NCBI GenBank assembly: GCA_947474275.1
Contig: CANJHY010000037.1
Location: forward strand, 1-31,119
Direction of reading: 5' to 3'
Source: PALSA-1004 sp947474275
GTDB lineage: Bacteria; Pseudomonadota; Gammaproteobacteria; Burkholderiales; SG8-41
DNA length: 31,119 bases
The notes below the pieces were generated by a model that was given only the letters and a program-made list of their open reading frames with translations, was not told where the DNA came from and made no database searches. Made by a program: the position numbers and the translations under genes. Below are positions 1 to 6,641 of the stretch, piece by piece (the stretch's first letter is position 1; each line of letters starts with the position of its first letter).

Positions 1-1
1 C

Positions 2-127
2 ATCGGCGCGCAGAATTTCTGCACCATCCGCTCCTATCTCGATACCATGCACAAGCAAGGGCATAATCTGTTCGAGGTCTTGCGCCTGGCTTTCATGGGA
101 TGCCATCCATCTCCTGCCTCAGGCTGA
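2..127 (+). pseudogene. C-terminal end of a probable IS66-type transposase (cut by window edge)
   Basis: An open frame enters from the left edge and stops with TGA after 41 codons. It reads IRSYLDTMHKQGHNLFEVLR near its end, which resembles the helical C-terminus of IS66-family transposases (aromatic/Tyr-Leu-x-Thr, Lys-Gln-Gly, then a Phe-Glu-x-Leu segment). Only this tail is visible, so I cannot tell whether the gene is intact to the left or a remnant. I see no terminal inverted repeat in the roughly 120 bases between its stop and the end of the dadA-like gene. Family assignment is from memory of the conserved tail and is uncertain. Confidence 0.45.
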
Positions 128-247
128 ATAGTCACGAAGATAGACTGATTTATTTTTCGCTATAGCAGTTTGTATTAGAGACTTGACGCAGGCCCCGTTT
201 CTGAAAAACAGAGGGAAGCTCACCGAGTTTGTGATCGCAAATTTCGT

Positions 248-1558
248 CTATGAGACAAGGTCCGGCTTCGCGCGGCCGCCGCCCATGTCAGGAGACTTGG
301 CCTTTGAAGCAACCGGTATGTCGACAAACGTGCGGGCCCCTCGAGCCCTTTGGTCCACCATGCCGGCGACGAGTTCTGCCGTAGCCGCGGAAAGCGTCCA
401 GCCCAAATGTCCATGCCCCGTATTGTAGAAAACACGTGGCGATTTTCCTGGGCCGACGCGCGGCATGAGATTCGGCATCATGGGGCGCAAACCGGCCCAC
501 GGAACAACGCTGCGAGTATTAATTTCAGGGAAGCAGCCATGTACCCAGTCCAGAAGCGGCCGAATTCGATCGGCGCGAATGTCATTGTTGGCACCATTGA
601 ATTCCGCGCTACCTGCGACTCTGAATCGGTCTACACCAAGGCGGCTGGCTACAAGCTTTGTTGCGTCATCAAGCAGGCTGACTGTCGGAGCCGCTGCCTG
701 ACTGGATAGGTCGAGCAGGTTAACGGTAATGGAATATCCTTTGACGGGATAAACATTCAACCGATCACCAAGCGAGGCCGCAATCGAACGGCTAACGATA
801 CCTGCACAGACAACCAGGCCATCAAAGGAGTAGTCAAACGCAATCTGGCGGCAGGTTCCGGAAATACGCACTCCATCGCCGCTCTCTTTTACAGCGTGGA
901 TTTGATGTTCGAACAGGTTCTGCACGCCGCGCCTTGCCCCGGCGTCTGCCAGACCCTGCGTGAACTTGTGAATATCCCCCGAGGAATCGCTCGGGGTGTA
1001 GAACCCCCCGTAATAGTCGCCCTTCAACGTCGGCTCTATGGCCCGCATCTCTTCCGGCGTCACGGGTCGCCGTTTGAGGCCCCCTTTGGCCAGTAATTCC
1101 GAGACTGTCGCGGCGTGGTCATACGCGCCCTTATCCCGATAGAAATGAAGAATACCCTCTTGCCGGGCGTCAAACTCGATGCCTTCCCGGGACGCCCACG
1201 CAAAAAGATGGTCGCGCGCCGCAATAGCAAGGCGTGCGGTCTGGATGGTGTTGTTGCGGTACTGGGGTATGGCGGCCATGAACTCCAAAAACCAGGAGAT
1301 TTTGTGCCAGCTCGGCTTTGGATTGATCAAGAGAGGAGCATTCCCCTTAAGCATCCACTTGAGGCCTTTGAAGACTGTTGACCAGTGATTCCACACTTCC
1401 GCATTGGACGCCGACAACTGCCCACCGTTGGCAAACGATGTCTCCATGGCGGCGTATCGATTCTTATCGAAGATCGTAACTTTGTAGCCGCGCTTTGCGA
1501 GGGCGTAAGCGGTCGTGACGCCGGTAATGCCGGCGCCAATTACAGCAATTGATTGCAT
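248..1558 (-). CDS. dadA: D-amino acid dehydrogenase-like FAD oxidoreductase (DadA family)
   Basis: The protein has 436 residues, close to the usual DadA length. It opens with a dinucleotide-binding motif GAGITGVTTAYALAKRGY and an acidic FAD-ribose end (Phe-Asp-Lys). It then has the family block ETSFANGGQLS and a C-terminal FAD-contact stretch with GHGHLGWT. DadA enzymes deaminate D-amino acids to 2-oxo acids, passing electrons to the respiratory chain at the inner membrane. I chose ATG 1558 because GGAG lies 10 bases upstream; the TTG at 1567 sits almost on that ribosome site. A tandem glycine riboswitch lies just upstream, so the physiological substrate may be glycine or a compound that raises glycine; that is inference. 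The fold is certain, substrate specificity is not. Confidence 0.85.
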   Translation of the reverse strand: MQSIAVIGAGITGVTTAYALAKRGYKVTIFDKNRYAAMETSFANGGQLSASNAEVWNHWSTVFKGLKWMLKGNAPLLINPKPSWHKISWFLEFMAAIPQYRNNTIQTARLAIAARDHLFAWASREGIEFDARQEGILHFYRDKGAYDHAATVSELLAKGGLKRRPVTPEEMRAIEPTLKGDYYGGFYTPSDSSGDIHKFTQGLADAGARRGVQNLFEHQIHAVKESGDGVRISGTCRQIAFDYSFDGLVVCAGIVSRSIAASLGDRLNVYPVKGYSITVNLLDLSSQAAAPTVSLLDDATKLVASRLGVDRFRVAGSAEFNGANNDIRADRIRPLLDWVHGCFPEINTRSVVPWAGLRPMMPNLMPRVGPGKSPRVFYNTGHGHLGWTLSAATAELVAGMVDQRARGARTFVDIPVASKAKSPDMGGGRAKPDLVS

Positions 1559-1569
1559 GATTAACAAGC

Positions 1570-1631
1570 TCCAGAACGTCGTAGGGAAGTAATCTCATGC
1601 ACATGCATGCAGACACCCCCTCTGTTCTGGA
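1570..1631 (-). promoter_or_regulatory. predicted expression platform of the glycine riboswitch (SD-sequestering helix)
   Basis: On the minus strand TCCAGAAC (1631-1624), in the 3' core strand of the second aptamer, is perfectly complementary to GTTCTGGA (1577-1570). The latter contains most of the GGAG ribosome-binding site of the dadA-like gene (1572-1569). The 8-bp helix would close a 46-base loop and cover the ribosome site. Formation of the aptamer should release it, predicting a translational ON switch. No U-tract terminator is visible in this interval. The pairing is seen directly; the switching mechanism is inferred. Confidence 0.6.
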
Positions 1632-1808
1632 CCTGAGAGATTCGCAACGCGGGCTACATGCGTTACTTGCTCCTTCGGTGTCCCTCGGGTGACGAACCCA
1701 GGTTCTCTTCAGAGTGCGAACTGGAACATCGGTCCTTTGGCCTGAGAGTTTCCGGGGTGGTTGCTCCTTCGGCGCCTGACGATATCGAGAGGTCTCTCCC
1801 GATGTCCC
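1619..1808 (-). promoter_or_regulatory. tandem glycine riboswitch (two gcvT-type aptamers)
   Basis: Reading the minus strand, aptamer 1 (1808-1723) is closed by a 10-bp stem GGGACATCGG/CCGATGTTCC. It carries the conserved GAGAGAC, GCCGAAGGAGCAA and CTCTCAGGCCAAAGGACC elements. Aptamer 2 (1714-1619) has a short CTCTG/CAGAG stem and repeats the signature elements GAAGAGAAC, ACCGAAGGAGCAA and CTCTCAGGTCCAGAAC. The spacing of eight bases between them matches the cooperative tandem arrangement known for this class. A GCTGGC-GAAA-GCCAGC hairpin sits immediately 5' of aptamer 1. The ligand is glycine by family. The controlled gene is the dadA-like oxidoreductase that starts 61 bases downstream. Confidence 0.93.
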
Positions 1809-1837
1809 GCTGGCTTTCGCCAGCAACTTGCATAAAA

Positions 1838-1867
1838 ATTTTACAGGCTTTGGGCCGCCGGGGTCAA
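1838..1867 (-). promoter_or_regulatory. sigma70-like promoter for the riboswitch-dadA transcript
   Basis: On the minus strand TTGACC (1867-1862) is followed after 18 bases by TAAAAT (1843-1838). That is a near-consensus -35/-10 pair. It predicts transcription starting near 1830, about 20 bases before the first aptamer. The promoter overlaps the 3' end of the open frame carrying the Crp/Fnr relic. Confidence 0.6.
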
Positions 1868-1930
1868 CGCCTTCATGTCGATTTTCCAACTCTGGTTTCG
1901 TTTTTTCGGCTGGACACGGGCCCATGGTCG

Positions 1931-2080
1931 GCAAACGCGCGCTTCCAATTTTCCGCGGGCCAGCACCTTGATGTGGCCGCGGCTGTACTGAATCACGCCG
2001 CCGACCTGCAATTTGCCGGCAGCTTCGGTCACGCCTTCACGGCGTACCCCCAGCATGTTCACGAACATGCCCACCGCGAT
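1931..2080 (-). pseudogene. relic of a Crp/Fnr-family regulator (C-terminal HTH only)
   Basis: An open minus-strand frame contains NMLGVRREGVTEAAGKLQ followed by a segment ending in YSRGHIKVL and a Leu-Glu-Ala-Arg-Val-Cys. This is the winged-helix recognition region typical of proteobacterial Crp/Fnr-type regulators. The cyclic-nucleotide-binding domain is absent. Upstream of about 2080 the frame loses similarity, and after the Cys (about 1931) it diverges from the usual Glu-Cys-Tyr tail before running on to a stop at 1841. The homologous part is only about 50 residues long, so this is a fragment, not a working regulator. It directly abuts a Bug receptor fragment on the other strand. Confidence 0.65.
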
Positions 2081-2099
2081 CCAGCACTTGCGCGATGGC

Positions 2100-2251
2100 A
2101 GGTTGCGCGCGCTCAACTCACCGGATCTCAAGGACAGGCTGACTTCGCAGGGCGCCGACCCCATCCACCAGAGCAGTACACCGCTTTCGTGCAAAGCGAA
2201 AGCGCCAAGTGGGCACAGGTGATCCAGGCGGCCGGCATCAAGGGCGAGTAG
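2100..2251 (+). pseudogene. relic of a Bug/TctC solute receptor (C-terminal end, frameshifted)
   Basis: Two adjacent plus-strand frames together read like the C-terminus of a Bug receptor. The first gives RALNSPDLKDRLTSQGADP, where family members carry the ALxxPDxKxRLxxxGADP block. After a one-base shift near 2160 the second gives PEQYTAFVQSESAKWAQVIQ and ends Ala-Ala-Gly-Ile-Lys-Gly-Glu at a TAG stop. The upstream 250 or so residues of a receptor are missing. The break lies at about 2080-2100, next to the Crp/Fnr relic, so the locus has probably lost DNA there. The stop lies 6 bases from the convergent amidohydrolase stop. Confidence 0.7.
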
Positions 2252-2257
2252 GGCAGA

Positions 2258-3262
2258 CTAAGCGTTCTCGCCGAGCAGTCCCAAGGCGTTCAATCCGAGC
2301 ACGCGATCGCGGTCGGCGGCGCTCAACCCCGGCACGGTGTCGAGTCGCGCGAGCGGATTTTCCTCGCCCATGTCGAACGGCGCATCGGTGCCGAGGGTCA
2401 CGCGGTCCGCGCCGACCTGCTCGATCAGAAAAGCCAGGGCTTTGTCGTCGTGGGTAAGCGCGTCGAAGTAAAAACGGCGCAGCAGGTCGCGCGGCGATGA
2501 TGCTTTATGTGCGTGCGGCTCTTTGCGCACTGCGTAGCCATGGGCAAGCCGGCCGATCTGGTACGGCAGGTAGCCGCCGCCGTGGGCGAGCACGATCTGC
2601 AGGTCCGGCAACTCGTCGAGTGCGCCGCTGAACATCAGGTGCGCCGCCATGGTCACCGTATCCAGCGGAAAGCCGACCAGATTGGAGAGATAGTAGGGTT
2701 CAAGGCCGCAGCGGTCGCCCGTGAAATGCGGGTGCGTGAAAATGAAAACCTTCAGCTCCTGCGCGCGTTTCAACACCGGGCGGTAGCGTTTTTCGGCAAG
2801 CTGATCGCCGACTATAGTGCAGCCGAGTTCAATTGCGCGGAAACCGTGTTCTTTGACGACGCGCTCGAGTTCAGCAACCGCGGCGTCCGTGTTCTGCATC
2901 GGCAGCGTCGCCATACCGCGCAAGCGGTCGGGACGTTTCGCCACCATATTGGCCACACCGTCGTTGGTCACGCGCGTTGCGGTGGCCGCGCGGTCGGCAT
3001 CGAGATTGTAAAAATAAATCATCGGCGTCGGCGAGATCACCGAAATGTCGAGGCCCTTGCGGTCCATGCCCGCGACCTTTGCATCGGCATCGAAAAATTC
3101 GTCGAACAGCGGAGTCGCATGGCCGTCTTCGCGCAGGAGTTTCTCGCCGGCCGGCGTATTCGCGAAATGCATGCCGTAGTCGTGCGGGCGCGCCCGTATC
3201 AGGTCGAACATTTCGCGCGGGAACACGTGGCTGTGCACGTCGACGCGCCTGGTTTTGGCCAT
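2258..3262 (-). CDS. amidohydrolase of the ACMSD (amidohydrolase 2) family
   Basis: The 334-residue protein is a metal-dependent TIM-barrel enzyme. His10-x-His12 (DVHSHVFP), His177 (FTHPHF), His227 (VLAHGGG) and Asp293 (LGTDAPF) occupy the same places as the zinc ligands and catalytic residues of aminocarboxymuconate-semialdehyde decarboxylase. Members of this family decarboxylate or hydrate aromatic-derived acids in the cytoplasm. An AGGAA ribosome site precedes the ATG. It is the third of three co-directional genes after a Bug receptor and a DUF3301 protein, with gaps of about 30 bases, so it may degrade what the receptor captures. The exact reaction cannot be read from the sequence. Confidence 0.85.
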   Translation of the reverse strand: MAKTRRVDVHSHVFPREMFDLIRARPHDYGMHFANTPAGEKLLREDGHATPLFDEFFDADAKVAGMDRKGLDISVISPTPMIYFYNLDADRAATATRVTNDGVANMVAKRPDRLRGMATLPMQNTDAAVAELERVVKEHGFRAIELGCTIVGDQLAEKRYRPVLKRAQELKVFIFTHPHFTGDRCGLEPYYLSNLVGFPLDTVTMAAHLMFSGALDELPDLQIVLAHGGGYLPYQIGRLAHGYAVRKEPHAHKASSPRDLLRRFYFDALTHDDKALAFLIEQVGADRVTLGTDAPFDMGEENPLARLDTVPGLSAADRDRVLGLNALGLLGENA

Positions 3263-3295
3263 GGCGGATTTCCTTCTATTTTTTTGTCGGCAACG

Positions 3296-3628
3296 CTAAT
3301 GCAAAGTGCGCACTTCCGGCGGCAGGCGCAGCCCCACGTTGAGCAGGGTAACGCGGTGGCCGAGTAAAACGATGCTGCCTTGAAGCCGGTTGTTGCCGGT
3401 ATCGCTGTATTCGAAATCGTAAGCGCGCTGGAGTTTGACGTGGCCGTCATCGTCGCGCACCGGTTTCAGGTGGGCGATCGCCACCGTGTCGTCGAGCAGC
3501 AGCAAGCCGTCGGCTGAACATGCCGCGCGCGCGGCGCGCACCGCGACTTCGCGCGCTTTCAGGCTGTCGAGCCACAGCCACCCGATGGCGGCAAGTGCGA
3601 GCAGGCTGAAAATTTCGAAGATGGGCAT
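3296..3628 (-). CDS. DUF3301 family small membrane-anchored protein
   Basis: The protein has about 110 residues, with one hydrophobic N-terminal helix (MPIFEIFSLLALAAIGWLWL) and a mostly cytoplasmic remainder. The remainder holds the DUF3301 hallmarks: a Lys-Ala-Arg-Glu helix, an LLLLDDTVA strand, and YDFEYSDTGNNR. Function of the family is unknown. A GTG three bases before the ATG is an alternative start; neither has a clear ribosome site. It lies between the Bug receptor (27-base gap) and the amidohydrolase (33-base gap), all on the minus strand, so co-transcription is likely even if the function is unrelated. Confidence 0.8.
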   Translation of the reverse strand: MPIFEIFSLLALAAIGWLWLDSLKAREVAVRAARAACSADGLLLLDDTVAIAHLKPVRDDDGHVKLQRAYDFEYSDTGNNRLQGSIVLLGHRVTLLNVGLRLPPEVRTLH

Positions 3629-3655
3629 CACGCCATTTTAGACTGCACTTCGGGG

Positions 3656-4612
3656 TCAGTTGGCACGATTCTCCGCGCCCTTGAGCACTTTCGCGAACTT
3701 TACCGTGTCTTCCCTGATGACGCGATCGAATTCTTCCGTGGTTCCGCCGATCACCTCGAAACCCTGGTCGAGCAGGCGTTGGCGTGTATCGCCGGTGTCG
3801 AGAATCCGGTTTACGTCGGCGTTGATGCGCCGGATGAGTGGTGCAGGCGTGCCGCGCGCCACGATAAGGCCGAACCAGTTGCGGAATTCATAACCGGGCA
3901 CCGTTTCGCTGATGGCCGGGATCTCCTTGGCGACGGCCGAACGTTTGCCGTCGGTGACCGCCAGTATTTTCAGTTTGCCGGCCTTGTATTGCGGCAGCAG
4001 GTTGGGCAGCCCGGTCATGACCAGATTGATCTGGTTGGCCATCACCTCGATCATCGCCACGTTGCCGCCTTTGTAGCTGATATGGACGACGTCGATGCCG
4101 GCCGCCAGCTTGAAAATCTCGCCGGCGAGATAGCCGCCGCTGCCGATGCCGGCCGTGCCGTAATTGAGTCCGCCGGGTGCCGCCTTGGCCATGTCGATCA
4201 ATTCCTTGATCGATCTCGCCTTGAAAGTCGGATGGGCGCCGAGCGCCATGGGTTGGGCGGCGACCAGCACGACGGGCTGCAGGTCGCGTTGCGCATAAGG
4301 CAACTTGGCGTGCAGCGACGGATTGGCCGCCAGTGAATTGGGCGACAAATAAATCGTATGGCCGTCCGGGTTCGACTTTGCCACCAGTTCGGACGCGATC
4401 AGCGTGGCGCCGCCGGGCCGGTTATCGGCGACCACCTGTTGTCCCCACAATTCGCCAAGCTTTTGCGCGACGACGCGTCCGACGAGATCAAAGGTGCCGC
4501 CGGCGGCGAACGGAATGATGACGCGTACCGGGCGCGTCGGGTAGTTGTCGGCGTGCAGCGGACCGGGCAGCACAGCGAGAGCGAGCAGGGCCGCATTGAC
4601 GATGAACCTCAC
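3656..4612 (-). CDS. Bug/TctC-family periplasmic solute receptor
   Basis: The protein has 318 residues, starting with GTG 7 bases after AGGAGG. A signal peptide ends at Leu-His-Ala (about residue 21). The mature part begins with the family signature NYPTRPVRVIIPFAAGG and carries WGQQVVADNRPGG and the ISYKGG segment. These receptors bind carboxylates or related small organic molecules in the periplasm. Some deliver them to TctAB-type transporters or signal through sensors, but no TctA/TctB gene is present here. The gene is divergent from an enolase-superfamily enzyme and shares an operator-like palindrome with it, which points to a common inducer and substrate. Confidence 0.92.
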   Translation of the reverse strand: MRFIVNAALLALAVLPGPLHADNYPTRPVRVIIPFAAGGTFDLVGRVVAQKLGELWGQQVVADNRPGGATLIASELVAKSNPDGHTIYLSPNSLAANPSLHAKLPYAQRDLQPVVLVAAQPMALGAHPTFKARSIKELIDMAKAAPGGLNYGTAGIGSGGYLAGEIFKLAAGIDVVHISYKGGNVAMIEVMANQINLVMTGLPNLLPQYKAGKLKILAVTDGKRSAVAKEIPAISETVPGYEFRNWFGLIVARGTPAPLIRRINADVNRILDTGDTRQRLLDQGFEVIGGTTEEFDRVIREDTVKFAKVLKGAENRAN

Positions 4613-4656
4613 GTAAAAACCTCCTCCGGGTTGTCGGACTGTTGTATTTGTTGTAT

Positions 4657-4684
4657 CTTGTAAGTCATACGTATGATACGCAAG
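4657..4684. promoter_or_regulatory. operator-like palindrome in the divergent Bug/enolase-superfamily promoter region
   Basis: The 12-bp perfect palindrome TCATACGTATGA (4665-4676) is flanked symmetrically by CTTG (4657-4660) and CAAG (4681-4684). A TATGAT -10-like hexamer at 4672-4677 overlaps it on the plus strand, with TTGTTG 18 bases upstream. A bound repressor could therefore block transcription towards the enolase-superfamily gene. A close copy occurs at 6612-6624 beside the GntR regulator gene, so the HutC-type GntR protein is the natural candidate ligand. The symmetry is seen; the regulator assignment is inferred. Confidence 0.6.
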
Positions 4685-4726
4685 TAAGCTTTTTTATCAA
4701 CTGTTGCCACTTGCACCAACGAGACC

Positions 4727-5812
4727 ATGGTTATCCAGGAAATCGCGCTGCGCCAGCTTAAATTGCCGCTCACCAAACCGTACCGGGTGTCGTTCCGCAC
4801 CTACACGGAATTCGAGCCCATCATTGTCGAGGTCCGCGACACTGACGGCAATACTGGCTGGGGCGAAGCTTATATTCCCGCCGGCTCCACGGCTGAAACC
4901 GCCGACGGCGCGTGGGAATTTTGCCGGACAGTCGCGGCGCGCCTGCTCGGCAAAACTGTGGCGGAAGCAAAGTCGCTGGTCGACGGAGAAGTTGACAGCG
5001 CGCCGTTCGCCTCCTGTGCGATTTTGACTGCGCTCGCGGTGCTGGAGCGCCACCCGGCTTTGGAAGTCAAGGTGGAGACGCGCATACCGCTCCTGGTGCC
5101 GATTGCCGGCGCCAACCAAGCGGACATCGAAGCCGAAGTCGATGCCCGCTTTGCGCAGGGCTACCGCACGTTCAAAGGGAAAGTCGGCTGGCAGGTCGAC
5201 GACGATCTCGCGCGCATAGCGTTGATCCAGGCGGCGGCACGGGGGCGCGCGCGCATTACGCTCGACGCCAACCGCGGCTACGACGAGGCGCAGGGATGCC
5301 GGTTTGCATCCAGCCTCAACCCGGACGGCATCGATTTGTTCGAGCAACCATGCGAAGCGGACGAATGGGCGGCGAATACGGCGGTGGCCAAAGTTTCCAC
5401 GGTGCCCCTGATGCTCGACGAATCGATTCGCACCGATGCCGACATAAACAGGGCGGCCGGCATCGACGGGGTCAAACTGGTAAAGCTCAAGTTAAAGCGT
5501 GTCGGCGGCGTCGAGCGCGCAATACGTGCCATGACGCTGGCGCGCAGCCGCGGTCTCGATATCTGTCTTGGCGACGGCGTCGCTACCGAACTCATGTGCT
5601 GGGTGGAAGCCTGCGTATCGCGCGGCTTTCTCGCCCGCGCGGGAGACATGAACGGCTTTCTCAAGCCCAAGGTGCGTTTGCTCGCAAACCCGCTGCCGTT
5701 CGAAGACGGTTGCATTGTGCTGCGCCCCGGGTATTGGCCGGAGGTCGATCGCGCCGTGCTGAGTGCGCACGAGACGCGAAGCGAACGCTTTGCTCCCGTG
5801 GCGGTCGCCTAG
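4727..5812 (+). CDS. mandelate racemase / muconate lactonizing enzyme family protein (enolase superfamily)
   Basis: The 361-residue protein has the enolase-superfamily capping domain (residues 1-125) and barrel. Visible catalytic elements are the Lys-x-Lys pair at 150/152 (FKGKVG), metal ligands Asp180 (LDANRGY), Glu206 (LFEQP) and Asp231 (LDES), and the second Lys motif at 255/257 (KLKLKRVGG). This two-sided lysine layout marks the muconate-lactonizing subgroup, which performs cycloisomerisation, dehydration, racemisation or epimerisation of carboxylates. The true substrate is not predictable. Its stop shares the tetranucleotide CTAG with the convergent GntR gene. It is divergent from a Bug receptor and near a TauD dioxygenase. 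Confidence 0.88.
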   Translation: MVIQEIALRQLKLPLTKPYRVSFRTYTEFEPIIVEVRDTDGNTGWGEAYIPAGSTAETADGAWEFCRTVAARLLGKTVAEAKSLVDGEVDSAPFASCAILTALAVLERHPALEVKVETRIPLLVPIAGANQADIEAEVDARFAQGYRTFKGKVGWQVDDDLARIALIQAAARGRARITLDANRGYDEAQGCRFASSLNPDGIDLFEQPCEADEWAANTAVAKVSTVPLMLDESIRTDADINRAAGIDGVKLVKLKLKRVGGVERAIRAMTLARSRGLDICLGDGVATELMCWVEACVSRGFLARAGDMNGFLKPKVRLLANPLPFEDGCIVLRPGYWPEVDRAVLSAHETRSERFAPVAVA

Positions 5813-6570
5813 AGACCGCCTTCACCCAGGCGATAGTGATATTTGGCGGCATCCAGATGGCGAACCCGAAACTCGACCGGCACATCGTTATACGTGTAGG
5901 CAATGCGCTCGATGCGCAGCAGCGGGCTGCCGGGTGCAATTTTCAGCGCGCGCGCGATGGCGGACGCCGCAACTGCCGCATGCACCCGTTCTTCGATGCG
6001 GATGACGTTGACGCCGCACGCGTCCTGGTAGACCGCGTAGAGGTTCTCGTCGCTGGCGCGAATGGTGCGCGCGGTGAGGCCGGCAAATTTTTTTGCGGGA
6101 AGCGTGATTTGCATCGCCGCCACACGCTGCAGACCAGTGGTAAGCAGGCATTCGATTTCGAATATCGCGGGGCGCGTTTCTCCCCGCAGCCGCAAAATTT
6201 CCTGCAGCGGCGCCGGTGCGGTTTCGCGCCTGAAGGATATCAACTCGCGGTCGGGAAACATCTGCAGGCCGTCATTGCCGAACACATGCGAAAACTGGTA
6301 GCGCTGGCGCTGTCGCGTGTGGCGCGCAACGAAAGTGCCTTTACCCTGTTTGCGCACCAGGATATTGGCGGCGACCAGTTCGGCAATGCCGGCGCGTATG
6401 GTGAACACCGCCACGCCGAAGCGCTCGGCGAGCTGGCTTTCGGTCGGCAGCTGGCCGCCCGGTTTCCATTCGCCCTCGGCCAGGCATTGCAGGATCTGTT
6501 TTTCAACCTGCCGGTACAGGGGTGCGGCAGCGTCCATTTCGAGCCGGGTGCGTAAAGCTTTGCGCGGCAT
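5809..6570 (-). CDS. GntR-family transcriptional regulator (HutC/UTRA subfamily)
   Basis: The protein has about 253 residues. An N-terminal winged helix (about residues 17-82: PLYRQVEKQIL, LPTESQLAERFGV, then VRKQGKGTFVA) is followed by a UTRA-type ligand-binding domain ending in RIERIAYTYNDVPVEFRV. Such regulators bind a palindromic operator and release it on binding a pathway metabolite. I prefer ATG 6570 because the longer open frame would run into the divergent dioxygenase gene; no clear ribosome site helps the choice. The 71-base gap to that gene holds one operator-like site and a second is at 4657-4684. It probably controls the surrounding Bug, enolase-superfamily and TauD genes, and itself. 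Confidence 0.88.
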   Translation of the reverse strand: MPRKALRTRLEMDAAAPLYRQVEKQILQCLAEGEWKPGGQLPTESQLAERFGVAVFTIRAGIAELVAANILVRKQGKGTFVARHTRQRQRYQFSHVFGNDGLQMFPDRELISFRRETAPAPLQEILRLRGETRPAIFEIECLLTTGLQRVAAMQITLPAKKFAGLTARTIRASDENLYAVYQDACGVNVIRIEERVHAAVAASAIARALKIAPGSPLLRIERIAYTYNDVPVEFRVRHLDAAKYHYRLGEGGL

Positions 6571-6611
6571 GTGCAGTCGTCGGTATGCGGGATGGGTGAA
6601 CCAGTCATGCG

Positions 6612-6624
6612 CATCATACGTTTG
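6612..6624. promoter_or_regulatory. second copy of the TCATACGT operator-like motif
   Basis: ATCATACGTTTG lies between the divergent GntR regulator and TauD/TfdA genes, about 20 bases before the TauD start. It matches TCATACGTATGA of 4665-4676 at 10 of 12 positions. The preceding bases also agree (GCGCA here, GCGTA on the minus strand there). Placed here, a bound protein would affect both promoters. Confidence 0.5.
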
Positions 6625-6641
6625 TTCTGAAGGAGGAAGCA

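Noticed and set aside
1658..2251. 197-residue plus-strand open frame across the riboswitch
   Set aside because: Its first part is the complement of the glycine aptamers; only its last 30 residues are meaningful, as the Bug relic.
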